In this document: positions 57,642 through 64,000 of the stretch, in pieces
How the letters are laid out: every line of letters starts with the position of its first letter
Position numbering within the stretch: the stretch's first letter is position 1
NCBI RefSeq assembly: GCF_900188085.1
Contig: NZ_FZOU01000001.1
Location: forward strand, 558,001-622,000
Length of the DNA stretch: 64,000 nucleotides
Reading direction: 5' to 3'
Origin: Granulicella rosea
GTDB taxonomy: Bacteria; Acidobacteriota; Terriglobia; Terriglobales; Acidobacteriaceae
The notes under the pieces: model-generated
What the model was told of the DNA's origin: nothing
Seen by the model: only the letters and a program-made list of their open reading frames with translations
Database searches by the model: none
Translations under genes and position numbers: made by a program

Positions 57642-58424
57642 CTACTCCCTGTTTTTCGGGCCCTTGATAAATGCCCGCGCCACCAGCGACAGCCCCAGCG
57701 ATATGATCACGCATTTGATCAGCGGGCGCGCGTTGTAGTTCCATCCCGCGAAGGCGAACGAGCAGGCCACGCCCCACATATACAGCTCGCCCAGAAACGC
57801 CTGTCCCCACGCAGGCGGCTTGCCTGCGGCGGCGATGCGCGTCTTCAGCGACGGCAGCAGGCGCGGCACAAGCTGGCAGTACGCAAGGTACGGCGCGCCC
57901 AGCGTGCTTTCCAGAAACGCCTCTTCGCCGAGAATCAGCCGGATCTGCATGACGCCGATCAGCACGAGCGTCCAGATGGCGCCGCTTGGCGGCATCAGCA
58001 GCGTGAGCGTAAAGCTGTGCAGGAAGGTGCCGAGATAAAGCGGGTTGCGCAGATGCCGGTACGGCCCGTCCGCGACGACGCCCGCATGCATGCTGCCATC
58101 CTGCACGATGCCCGCGCCCAGGTACGCCGAACCCCACGTTCGCAGCAGCGCGCCGCCGACCGCAAACGCGATGCCAAGCGCCAGCAGCAGGTCGAAGTCC
58201 GCGCCGATGTTCATCAACCCGGCCTTCGACAGCGTCGCGGCCAGCAGACCCCAGGTGTGCGAGTTCGGCCCCGGCGGGTCGAGGTGCAGCGCATAGTTCC
58301 ACGGCGCCCAGAAACCCAGCGTGTAGACCAGACCATGAAGAAAATAACGCAGGCGAAACTCGAGCGCGGAGGCCTTCATCGGACCGTCCGGATTCGCGGG
58401 GCGATTTGTAACTGTAATGCGCAC
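57642..58424 (-). CDS. ICMT/PEMT-like membrane methyltransferase
   Basis: 260 aa from a GTG 5 nt after the parB stop; the end of parB (GAGGAAGAG) supplies the ribosome site. An internal ATG at 58379 is the alternative. It has five or so TM helices and the isoprenylcysteine-methyltransferase/PEMT signature DGPYRHLRNPLYLGTFLHSF, with a C-terminal EEAFLESTLGAPYLAYCQLVPR. It probably methylates a lipid or small hydrophobic substrate. It is linked to parAB only by position. Confidence 0.75.
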   Translation of the reverse strand: MRITVTNRPANPDGPMKASALEFRLRYFLHGLVYTLGFWAPWNYALHLDPPGPNSHTWGLLAATLSKAGLMNIGADFDLLLALGIAFAVGGALLRTWGSAYLGAGIVQDGSMHAGVVADGPYRHLRNPLYLGTFLHSFTLTLLMPPSGAIWTLVLIGVMQIRLILGEEAFLESTLGAPYLAYCQLVPRLLPSLKTRIAAAGKPPAWGQAFLGELYMWGVACSFAFAGWNYNARPLIKCVIISLGLSLVARAFIKGPKNRE

Positions 58425-58429
58425 ATACT

Positions 58430-59329
58430 CTACTCTTCCTCAATCACATTGCGGTCGCCCAGCGCGGCCATGATGGCGTCGAAGTCCTCGAGGCCGGAGT
58501 ATTCGATGATGACCTTGCCCTTGCCCTTCTTGTCCTCGATCCGCACCTTCAGGCCCAGCACGCGCTGCAACTGGTTCTGCGCCTCGTGTACATTCGGATC
58601 CTGCGCGGCCTCGATCTTTTCGATCTTACCGGGTTTGGACTCGGGATTCATCAGCCCCTGCACATAGCTTTCGGTCTGGCGGACCGACATCGACAGCGCG
58701 ATCACCTTCTGCGCGGCGGACGCAATCTGCTCCGGCGTACTCAGCGCGAGCAGCGTTCGCGCGTGTCCGAAGCTCAGATCGCCCGCCTCCACCTTCTGCT
58801 GGATTAATTCGGGTAAACGCAGTAACCGTAAAAAGTTTGCGACGCTGGCCCGCTCCTTGCCCGTCCTGATGGCCATCTGCTCCTGCGTCATGTGGAAGTC
58901 CTGGCTGAGCCGATGGTAGGCGCGCGCCTGCTCCATCGGGTTCAGATCGGCGCGCTGCAGGTTCTCGACGATGGTCATCTCCATCGCCTGCTCGTCTGAA
59001 ACCGTGCGGACGATGGCCGGAATCGTCTCCTTGCCTGCCTTCTTCGACGCCAGCAGTCGGCGCTCGCCGGTGATGAGCTGGTAGCGCCCGCCATTCAGCG
59101 CCTTCACCACGATCGGCTGCACGACTCCGGTGGCCGTGATGCTGGCCGCAAGCTCGTTCAGCTTCGATTCGTCGAAGGTCGTGCGGGTCTGGAAGGGGTT
59201 GCGGTCGATCTGGCCGAGCGGAATCTCGAGCGGTCTGCCGCCAGTCTCGGCGGCAGCGGCGGACGGACGGGGCGGAAGCAGGGTCTCAAGGCCCTTGCCG
59301 AGGGCGCGGCGTTTGTCGGGTGCGGTCAT
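58430..59329 (-). CDS. parB: Chromosome-partitioning protein ParB
   Basis: 299 aa CTP-dependent DNA clamp that loads at parS. It has an N-terminal basic stretch (RALGKGLETLLPP), the ParB/Srx domain with QLITGERRLLASKKAG (CTP-binding GERR), an HTH (MTQEQMAIRTGKERASVANFLRLLRLP) and a C-terminal dimerisation domain. It is 128 nt downstream of parA, the gap containing a family A arm. parS sites lie at 60561 and 61450. Confidence 0.96.
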   Translation of the reverse strand: MTAPDKRRALGKGLETLLPPRPSAAAAETGGRPLEIPLGQIDRNPFQTRTTFDESKLNELAASITATGVVQPIVVKALNGGRYQLITGERRLLASKKAGKETIPAIVRTVSDEQAMEMTIVENLQRADLNPMEQARAYHRLSQDFHMTQEQMAIRTGKERASVANFLRLLRLPELIQQKVEAGDLSFGHARTLLALSTPEQIASAAQKVIALSMSVRQTESYVQGLMNPESKPGKIEKIEAAQDPNVHEAQNQLQRVLGLKVRIEDKKGKGKVIIEYSGLEDFDAIMAALGDRNVIEEE

Positions 59330-59379
59330 TCGGTTTACCTTCTCATTTGGCGTTTGTGGAAGAATCGCCGATAAAATCT

Positions 59380-59445
59380 GTCATCCTGAGCGAAGCGGAG
59401 AATCTGCGCCGAGTGCGAACCGGGACAGGGTTCCGCAAAGCCTTG
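59380..59445. repeat. Family A-like arm between parB and parA
   Basis: GTCATCCTGAGCGAAGCGGAG followed by AATCTGCGCCGAGTG. One arm only, in the gap between parA and parB. Confidence 0.6.
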
Positions 59446-59457
59446 ATTTGTCTCTCT

Positions 59458-60429
59458 TTACTTCGGAACGATCGAAACCGGCTCGGACTTCGAGCCGAAT
59501 GGCCAGATGCTCTTCTTCTTTTTCGGCTCGGGCGCTTCCAGCTCTCGCGTGGCGAGCTTCGACGCCTCGACCGCGTCCAGATCGCGCTGATGCTGCGCCG
59601 GACTGGTGATGTTGTTGCGGCTCAACAGTTCGCTGGCAAGGTCGCAATAGGCCTCCGCGCCCTTCGAGCGCGGATCGTAGACCGAGACCGGCAGACCGTG
59701 GCTCGGCGCCTCCGCCAGACGAACGTTCCGCGGAATCGTCGTCAGCAGCAGCTTGTCGCCGAAGAATGCCTTCAGATTCGCGCTCACCTGCTGCGAAAGA
59801 TTGGTGCGGTCGTCATACATCGTCAGCAGAACGCCCTCAAGCGCCAACTGCGGGTTGAAGGCCTGGGCGACGCGGTCGAGCGTCCCCATCAGTTCGGAGA
59901 TGCCCTCGAGCGCGAAGTACTCCGCCTGCATTGGAACGAGCAAGCCGTCGGCCGCCACCAGCGCGTTCAGCGTCAGCAGATCAAGCGCCGGGGGGCAGTC
60001 CAGCAGGATGATGGGATACTTCGCCCGGATCGGCTCGATGGCCTCGCGCAGGCGAAACTCGCGGCGAGGCTGCGAGACCAGCTCCAGATTGGCGCCGATA
60101 AGATTCTTGCTTCCCGGAACGAGCGAGAGCGTCTTCACCGAGGTTGGGATGATCGCCTCTTCGATGGTCGCCCCGCCGAGCAGGATGTCGTAGATCGAGA
60201 GACGCTGCTTGTCGTCGTCCTTCTGGCGCTGGATGCCGAGGCCGCCGGTGGCGTTGGCCTGCGGGTCGCAGTCGATCAGGAGGATGTCGAGGCCTTCGAG
60301 CGCGAACTCCGCCGCGAGATTGATGGCGGTGGTGGTCTTGCCGACGCCGCCCTTCTGGTTGACGACGGCGATGACCTTGCCCTTGGGGGTTTGGAGTGGG
60401 CGGGCTGGTGAGACTGCGTCGGTGGGCAT
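59458..60429 (-). CDS. parA: Chromosome-partitioning ATPase ParA
   Basis: 323 aa with GGGAGAG before the ATG. It has the deviant Walker [48 protein letters not shown] and [13 protein letters not shown], standard for Soj-type ParA. A ~60-residue Lys/Glu-rich C-terminal extension ends in [10 protein letters not shown]. It works with ParB on parS-bound origins. Confidence 0.96.
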   Translation of the reverse strand: MPTDAVSPARPLQTPKGKVIAVVNQKGGVGKTTTAINLAAEFALEGLDILLIDCDPQANATGGLGIQRQKDDDKQRLSIYDILLGGATIEEAIIPTSVKTLSLVPGSKNLIGANLELVSQPRREFRLREAIEPIRAKYPIILLDCPPALDLLTLNALVAADGLLVPMQAEYFALEGISELMGTLDRVAQAFNPQLALEGVLLTMYDDRTNLSQQVSANLKAFFGDKLLLTTIPRNVRLAEAPSHGLPVSVYDPRSKGAEAYCDLASELLSRNNITSPAQHQRDLDAVEASKLATRELEAPEPKKKKSIWPFGSKSEPVSIVPK

Positions 60430-60560
60430 AGTGGCTCTCCCAGCGTAGCGGGAGTCGCGCGGGCTGGCAATACGCCGGGGCTGAGGAAGCCTGTGCATCC
60501 CAAGGAAAACGGCCATCTCGCTTGGGGCGGATGGCCGTTGTTCCACGATTCAGGAGTCGA

Positions 60561-60576
60561 TGTTCCACGTGGAACG
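60561..60576 (-). promoter_or_regulatory. parS site 1
   Basis: TGTTCCACGTGGAACG: 15 of 16 bases match the palindromic parS consensus TGTTCCACGTGGAACA. It is between parA and the small membrane gene upstream. Confidence 0.85.
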
Positions 60577-60582
60577 TGGTGG

Positions 60583-61188
60583 TCAGGCGAAATGGCGACG
60601 CGGCACGAGCTTCGGCGGATCGTTCGGCGGCTGGGGTGGTTCGGCATGATGCAGGTAGTCGACCAACTGGTCGATATTCTCAACGCTCGATGGAATCGCC
60701 ATTCCACGCGCATCCACCGCAGCTTCCCGCAGCTTGGCCGCGATCTGGGCAATCTCCCTTGGCGAGAGTACCGTGTCCAGGCGCGCCTCCTCGCGATGCA
60801 CGATGGCATGGCCGCAGGTGCGACAGCTCGCACGGCGTTCCGCGCGATGCGTCAGGCCCGGCTGGCTCTCCTCGCAGATGCAGGTCAGCGCGCCAAGGCT
60901 GGAGAAGTTCATGATCGACTCGCTCTCGTCCGGAACACCCGGCCTCAGGATCTGGCGAATCTGTCGCGCGCTCCAGATCGCCACAACCGCCAGGGACACG
61001 ATCGAGGCGCTCAGAAGGACCGAGGGATAGATGGCGACAAGGTGCAGGCTGAAGAGAAATAGCGGCACCGCCGCAACCAACGCGATCTCGGATTTCGACA
61101 TGGATTTTGAAGTCGGGAAAAAGGAGATGGCTCCCTCGCCGAAAAGCCGGCGTATTCCCGTTTTTCGCGTGTTGATCTGTGTCGTCAT
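60583..61188 (-). CDS. Membrane protein with Cys-rich cytosolic part, between parS sites
   Basis: 201 aa; the ATG is preceded by GGAGG. A basic N-terminus is followed by two TM helices (about 34-55 and 60-78), then a soluble part. That part contains LTCICEESQPGL ... RRASCRTCGHAIVH (C112, C114, C130, C133: a probable zinc site) and a helical C-terminus. Not recognised. It sits exactly between the two parS sites and upstream of parA. Confidence 0.6.
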   Translation of the reverse strand: MTTQINTRKTGIRRLFGEGAISFFPTSKSMSKSEIALVAAVPLFLFSLHLVAIYPSVLLSASIVSLAVVAIWSARQIRQILRPGVPDESESIMNFSSLGALTCICEESQPGLTHRAERRASCRTCGHAIVHREEARLDTVLSPREIAQIAAKLREAAVDARGMAIPSSVENIDQLVDYLHHAEPPQPPNDPPKLVPRRHFA

Positions 61189-61449
61189 CTCGACCTCCGA
61201 GGCCTTGCAGGAGCGCCGCCCATGTACTCCAAACTACGGAAAGTAACCTGCCGTCACCATCCCTCGATGGATCGGAGGCTGCAACTTTGTAGGAATTGAA
61301 GTCGGCGGTGGAAGGCATGAAACGGCTTACAATGAGGGATTTACCGGGAACATTCTCTGTGGGCGCGCGACTATATCCACAGCGACGCACAGGTTGCCGC
61401 TGAGCCCCGGCCTCTCTCAGGTTACGAAAGCGGTAGAGATGCGACACCT

Positions 61450-61465
61450 TGTTCCACGTGGAACA
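61450..61465 (+). promoter_or_regulatory. parS site 2
   Basis: A perfect TGTTCCACGTGGAACA, 0.9 kb from site 1 and just downstream of the rsmG stop. A nearby ATATCCACA (61373-61381) is one mismatch from a DnaA box, but is single. Confidence 0.9.
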
Positions 61466-61475
61466 TCGTTAGCTG

Positions 61476-62057
61476 CTAGCAGCGCGTCATTACGAGGTAG
61501 CGATCCGTGCTTCGTGGCAGGAGTAGCGCATCCGCAGCGCCTGAAACATCGGAGGTTAGGCTCGCCAGCGTGCCGCCCACGGCCACGCGAACGCTGGCGC
61601 CAGCCATGGCCGCCTGGGGATTGTCCACCGCGCGCAGCGTGACCGCGTCGAAGCGCCGCGAGGCGGGCATATCCTCGACGCGCCCCGACCAGACCTCTGT
61701 CTGTAGGCCCAGCGTGCGGACCGCTTCTCGGAGGAAGCTCGCCTTCTTATTCTGCGATTCCGCCAGCGTCACCCGAATCTCAGGACGCAAAAGCTGGATT
61801 GGCAGGCCCGGAAAGCCCGCGCCAGAGCCGAAGTCCAGCAAGGTCCCACATAGCGGCAGATGGGCGCCTGTGAAGAGAGACTCCCCAAAGTGCCGCGCCA
61901 CGATCTCGCGTGGGTCGCGGATCGCCGTCAGGTTGGTCCGGGCATTCCACTTCAACAGAAGGTCGAGGTAGGTCGAAAGCTGCGCCAGCACCGGGGCCGG
62001 CGTCTCGGCGAAGGGCGCCAGCAGCGCGGCCAGTTCGGTCTGCGAAAGGGTTGGCAC
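61476..62057 (-). CDS. rsmG: 16S rRNA (guanine527-N7)-methyltransferase
   Basis: 193 aa from a GTG two bases after the upstream stop (TAGCCGTG), the only start that fits the family. SAM-binding motif LDFGSGAGFPGLPIQLL, then ESQNKKASFLREA, and RAVDNPQAAMAG. The substrate is 16S rRNA G527. It is co-transcribed with the glutamine amidotransferase, and close to parAB as in many bacteria. Confidence 0.93.
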   Translation of the reverse strand: MPTLSQTELAALLAPFAETPAPVLAQLSTYLDLLLKWNARTNLTAIRDPREIVARHFGESLFTGAHLPLCGTLLDFGSGAGFPGLPIQLLRPEIRVTLAESQNKKASFLREAVRTLGLQTEVWSGRVEDMPASRRFDAVTLRAVDNPQAAMAGASVRVAVGGTLASLTSDVSGAADALLLPRSTDRYLVMTRC

Positions 62058-62059
62058 GG

Positions 62060-62848
62060 CTAGCGGCTCGCGACCGAGGTGTGAATGGGACGGGGCTTCC
62101 AGGCGGCGGCCTCCGCGACGAAGCGTGCAAAGATCGCGGCGGAGATAGGGCTTTGATCGAAGGTCCGCTCGGGATGCCACTGCACGCCGAGGACGAAGTG
62201 CGCGGGGCGGCTGGCCAGTGCGTCGTGCGCTTCGCCCTGGCCGCCCTCGATGGCCTCAACGACGCCGTCCTGCGGGCAGCGCGCGGAGACCCGCAGGCCG
62301 TCGCCCGCGATGCCGACCGCCTGGTGGTGGCTGGAGTTCACCGGGATGCGCTCCTCGTCAACCACCTCCCGCGTAATCGAGGCCAGCAAGGATCCCTCGG
62401 CGACGGCCGCGGTATGGGCGACGGCGACGCCGCGCGCAGCGCTATGGTTGACGGGCAGGATGGTCAGATCCTGCACCAGCGTGCCGGAGCGCCAGACATT
62501 CAACATCTGCGTCCCGAAGCAGATGCCAAGGATCGGCTTGTAGAGATTGTGCGCGTCCTGCAGGAGCAGTTCGTCTACGTTTTCGCGCGGCAGGTCGGCC
62601 GGCGCGGTAGCCTCGTCGGGCTGCTGGCCGTACTTCCACGGGTTCACATCGGCCGGGCTTCCGGGCAGCAGCACGCCCTGGCAGGTATTCGCCAGTTCGA
62701 CGATCGCGCGCGGCGAGAGATCGAGCGACACGACGACGGGCTCGCCCCCGCATCGCGCGATGGCTGTGGCGTAGGCGGGCCAGTTGAGCTGGTTATAGGG
62801 CTGGTCGGTGCTGGTGGGAAGCGGAATGGCGATACGTGGCTTGGACAT
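62060..62848 (-). CDS. Class-I glutamine amidotransferase-like hydrolase (C26)
   Basis: 262 aa, PuuD/gamma-glutamyl hydrolase-like. It has the nucleophile elbow ILGICFGTQMLN (Cys at about 111), the HxE pair in VLGVQWHPE and the early GVLLPGSPADVNP. SHHQAV is also conserved. It hydrolyses gamma-glutamyl amide bonds; the physiological substrate is uncertain. It overlaps nothing but is 2 nt from rsmG, so they are coupled. Confidence 0.85.
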   Translation of the reverse strand: MSKPRIAIPLPTSTDQPYNQLNWPAYATAIARCGGEPVVVSLDLSPRAIVELANTCQGVLLPGSPADVNPWKYGQQPDEATAPADLPRENVDELLLQDAHNLYKPILGICFGTQMLNVWRSGTLVQDLTILPVNHSAARGVAVAHTAAVAEGSLLASITREVVDEERIPVNSSHHQAVGIAGDGLRVSARCPQDGVVEAIEGGQGEAHDALASRPAHFVLGVQWHPERTFDQSPISAAIFARFVAEAAAWKPRPIHTSVASR

Positions 62849-62891
62849 GGCGGCTGCTTCAATCGTAGCAGCGTCGACGGCTCCGCTTCGC

Positions 62892-63704
62892 TCAGGCTGG
62901 CGGCGTGTTGGACTGCTCGAAGTAAAGCCGTGAGATCTCGGCGTGCAGGCGTTCGGAGAGCGCTTCGGCGTCCCTGGTCGTCAGACCCACGGTCGAGATC
63001 GGCTCCCCGATGACGATCTTCAGGGGACGAGGCGTCAAAAAGTAGGTGTGGATGGGCAGTAGTTCGTAGGTGCCGATCAGCGCCAGCGGCACTAGCGGAA
63101 CCTGCGCCTTGATCGCCATGAAGGCCGCGCCCGAGGCCATGGGTTGCAGCTTGCCGTCGGCGGTGCGACCGCCTTCGGGAAAAAGAACCAGCGGCAGACC
63201 TGCCTGCAGGGTCTTCACCCCGCGCAGCAGCCCGGCGATGGCCGAGCGAGCGCTCTTCTGATCGATCGGCACCTGGCCCGACCGGTCGAGATGCCATCCG
63301 ATGAACGGCGCCTTCCAAAGCTCGATCTTCGCGAAGATGCGGAACTGGAAGGGCAGCTTGGCGAAGAGGACGGGCGTGTCGTAGTAACTGGTATGGTTCG
63401 AGGCGTAGACCGCGACCTCGTGGGTGTGGAGGTGCTCCGCCCCGATCAGTTCGACCGGTGAAAGCGAGATCAGCAACAGCACGCGAGCCCATGCGCGCGC
63501 GATGGCGTGCTGCTGGCGGCCGGATTGATCCCACAGCGAGCAGGTCAGCGAGATGGCGCCGAAGAAGGCCGTCGCCAACCCGATCAGCGGCAGCAGCAGC
63601 AGATAGGTCAGCCAGGGTAGCAGACCGGGCCTCTTCGGCGCCGCGGGCGGCGGCATCGTGCGGATTGCGGCTTCCTCTTCCCTCACCTGTTCGATCTCGC
63701 TCAT
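62892..63704 (-). CDS. plsC: 1-acyl-sn-glycerol-3-phosphate acyltransferase
   Basis: 270 aa lysophosphatidic acid acyltransferase of phospholipid synthesis, on the inner membrane. It has two N-terminal TM helices (about 27-50 and 65-80), block I NHTSYYDTPV (HX4D, catalytic), block III FPEGGRTADGKL, and block IV LVPLALIGTY. Its ATG overlaps the folC stop (ATGA), so the two are co-translated. Confidence 0.88.
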   Translation of the reverse strand: MSEIEQVREEEAAIRTMPPPAAPKRPGLLPWLTYLLLLPLIGLATAFFGAISLTCSLWDQSGRQQHAIARAWARVLLLISLSPVELIGAEHLHTHEVAVYASNHTSYYDTPVLFAKLPFQFRIFAKIELWKAPFIGWHLDRSGQVPIDQKSARSAIAGLLRGVKTLQAGLPLVLFPEGGRTADGKLQPMASGAAFMAIKAQVPLVPLALIGTYELLPIHTYFLTPRPLKIVIGEPISTVGLTTRDAEALSERLHAEISRLYFEQSNTPPA

Positions 63705-64000
63705 GCGTGCTCCTGCGTCGGATGCAGCGTGGGTTCGAGCGCGAGGTGGCGAATCTCGCCAACGAGGTACACCGAGCCGGTAGCGACGATGAGGCCGCCG
63801 GCCGGCGTGATGGCGCGCGCCTGGTTCAAGGCGCCGGCCAGATGCGGCGCCGCGTGCGCAGGAACCTCGAGCGCGTGCGCCGCGGCGAGCAGGTCTTCGA
63901 CCGCTGCGGCGCGTGGGTTGCCGATCGGGGCGAGCAGGATGTGATCGTAGCGGCGCAGCGGGTCGCCGCCGCCATTGCCCTGCGCAAAGGACGAGTCGAA
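63701..64000 (-). CDS. folC: Dihydrofolate/folylpolyglutamate synthase (C-terminal part)
   Basis: The minus frame enters from the window edge and runs 99 codons to a TGA overlapping the plsC start; the gene begins outside the window. It reads HILLAPIGNPRAAAVEDLL and AGGLIVATGSVYLVGEIRHLA, the typical C-terminal (d)folate synthase end (ATGSxYLxGE). Confidence 0.85.
   Translation of the reverse strand, partial: FDSSFAQGNGGGDPLRRYDHILLAPIGNPRAAAVEDLLAAAHALEVPAHAAPHLAGALNQARAITPAGGLIVATGSVYLVGEIRHLALEPTLHPTQEHA

Noticed and set aside
61366-61390. Origin of replication next to parS
   Set aside because: One near-match to a DnaA box without dnaA or an AT-rich unwinding region is insufficient.

Overview
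The window looks like chromosomal DNA of an acidobacterium, most likely class Terriglobia, family Acidobacteriaceae (relatives of Granulicella, Terriglobus or Edaphobacter). This is inferred from the high GC content, the carboxypeptidase-regulatory-like secreted proteins, the orphan MacB-type permeases, the hopanoid glycosyltransferase HpnI, and abundant short palindromic intergenic repeats of types familiar from this group. No rRNA or tRNA gene and no CRISPR array was seen. The only RNA gene recognised is rnpB.

Layout. 1-13.6 kb is host housekeeping: a DUF2182 tail, a small secreted or anchored protein, hpnI, two MacB/FtsX permeases, RNase P RNA with a promoter and a terminator-like hairpin, a TlpA-like thioredoxin, DNA topoisomerase III, a DUF4126 membrane protein, glyA, a 36-aa membrane peptide, a REP-associated transposase flanked by palindromic repeats, and an alpha/beta hydrolase. 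13.7-33.2 kb is a phage-derived cluster, all on the plus strand. It runs: promoter and long leader, zinc-ribbon peptide plus region-4-like regulator, prohead protease, small helical protein, scaffold-like coiled coil, major capsid, connector, two tail-joining candidates, tail-tube candidate, a 1539-aa exported fibre-like SGNH protein, large terminase, a HipA-like kinase with a DUF3037 partner, portal, a baseplate-hub-like protein and a small coiled-coil/TM protein. No integrase, replication gene, endolysin, repressor, small terminase or tape measure was recognised, and most gaps carry host-type repeats. The cluster therefore looks like a long-resident, possibly domesticated (gene-transfer-agent-like or exported-particle) element rather than a fresh prophage.

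33.2-52.8 kb returns to host genes: purE-purK, a lower-GC two-gene toxin/antitoxin-like islet, a secreted regulatory-domain protein, a TetR regulator, sucB (E2) with lipB, a membrane diguanylate cyclase, an amidohydrolase, lpdA (E3), a Uma2 protein, an acyltransferase, hemB with a small zinc-ribbon membrane gene, a GT-C-like membrane enzyme, a PAF-acetylhydrolase-like enzyme and mnmE. 52.8-54.9 kb is an AT-richer islet (two membrane genes) next to a broken SPFH gene. 54.9-64 kb holds DUF2461, HU, a secreted protein, an ICMT-like methyltransferase, parB, parA, two parS sites, rsmG, a class-I glutamine amidotransferase, plsC and the end of folC. The parABS/rsmG block suggests an origin-proximal position, although dnaA and an oriC were not seen.

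Two window-wide patterns stand out. First, at least eleven host genes have a TANNNT- or GATACT-type -10 element ending exactly 6-7 nt before the start codon, with little or no Shine-Dalgarno sequence, which suggests leaderless mRNAs. The phage-derived structural genes mostly use Shine-Dalgarno sequences instead. Second, three families of palindromic repeats punctuate nearly every long intergenic gap, and a RAYT transposase sits between inverted copies of one of them.
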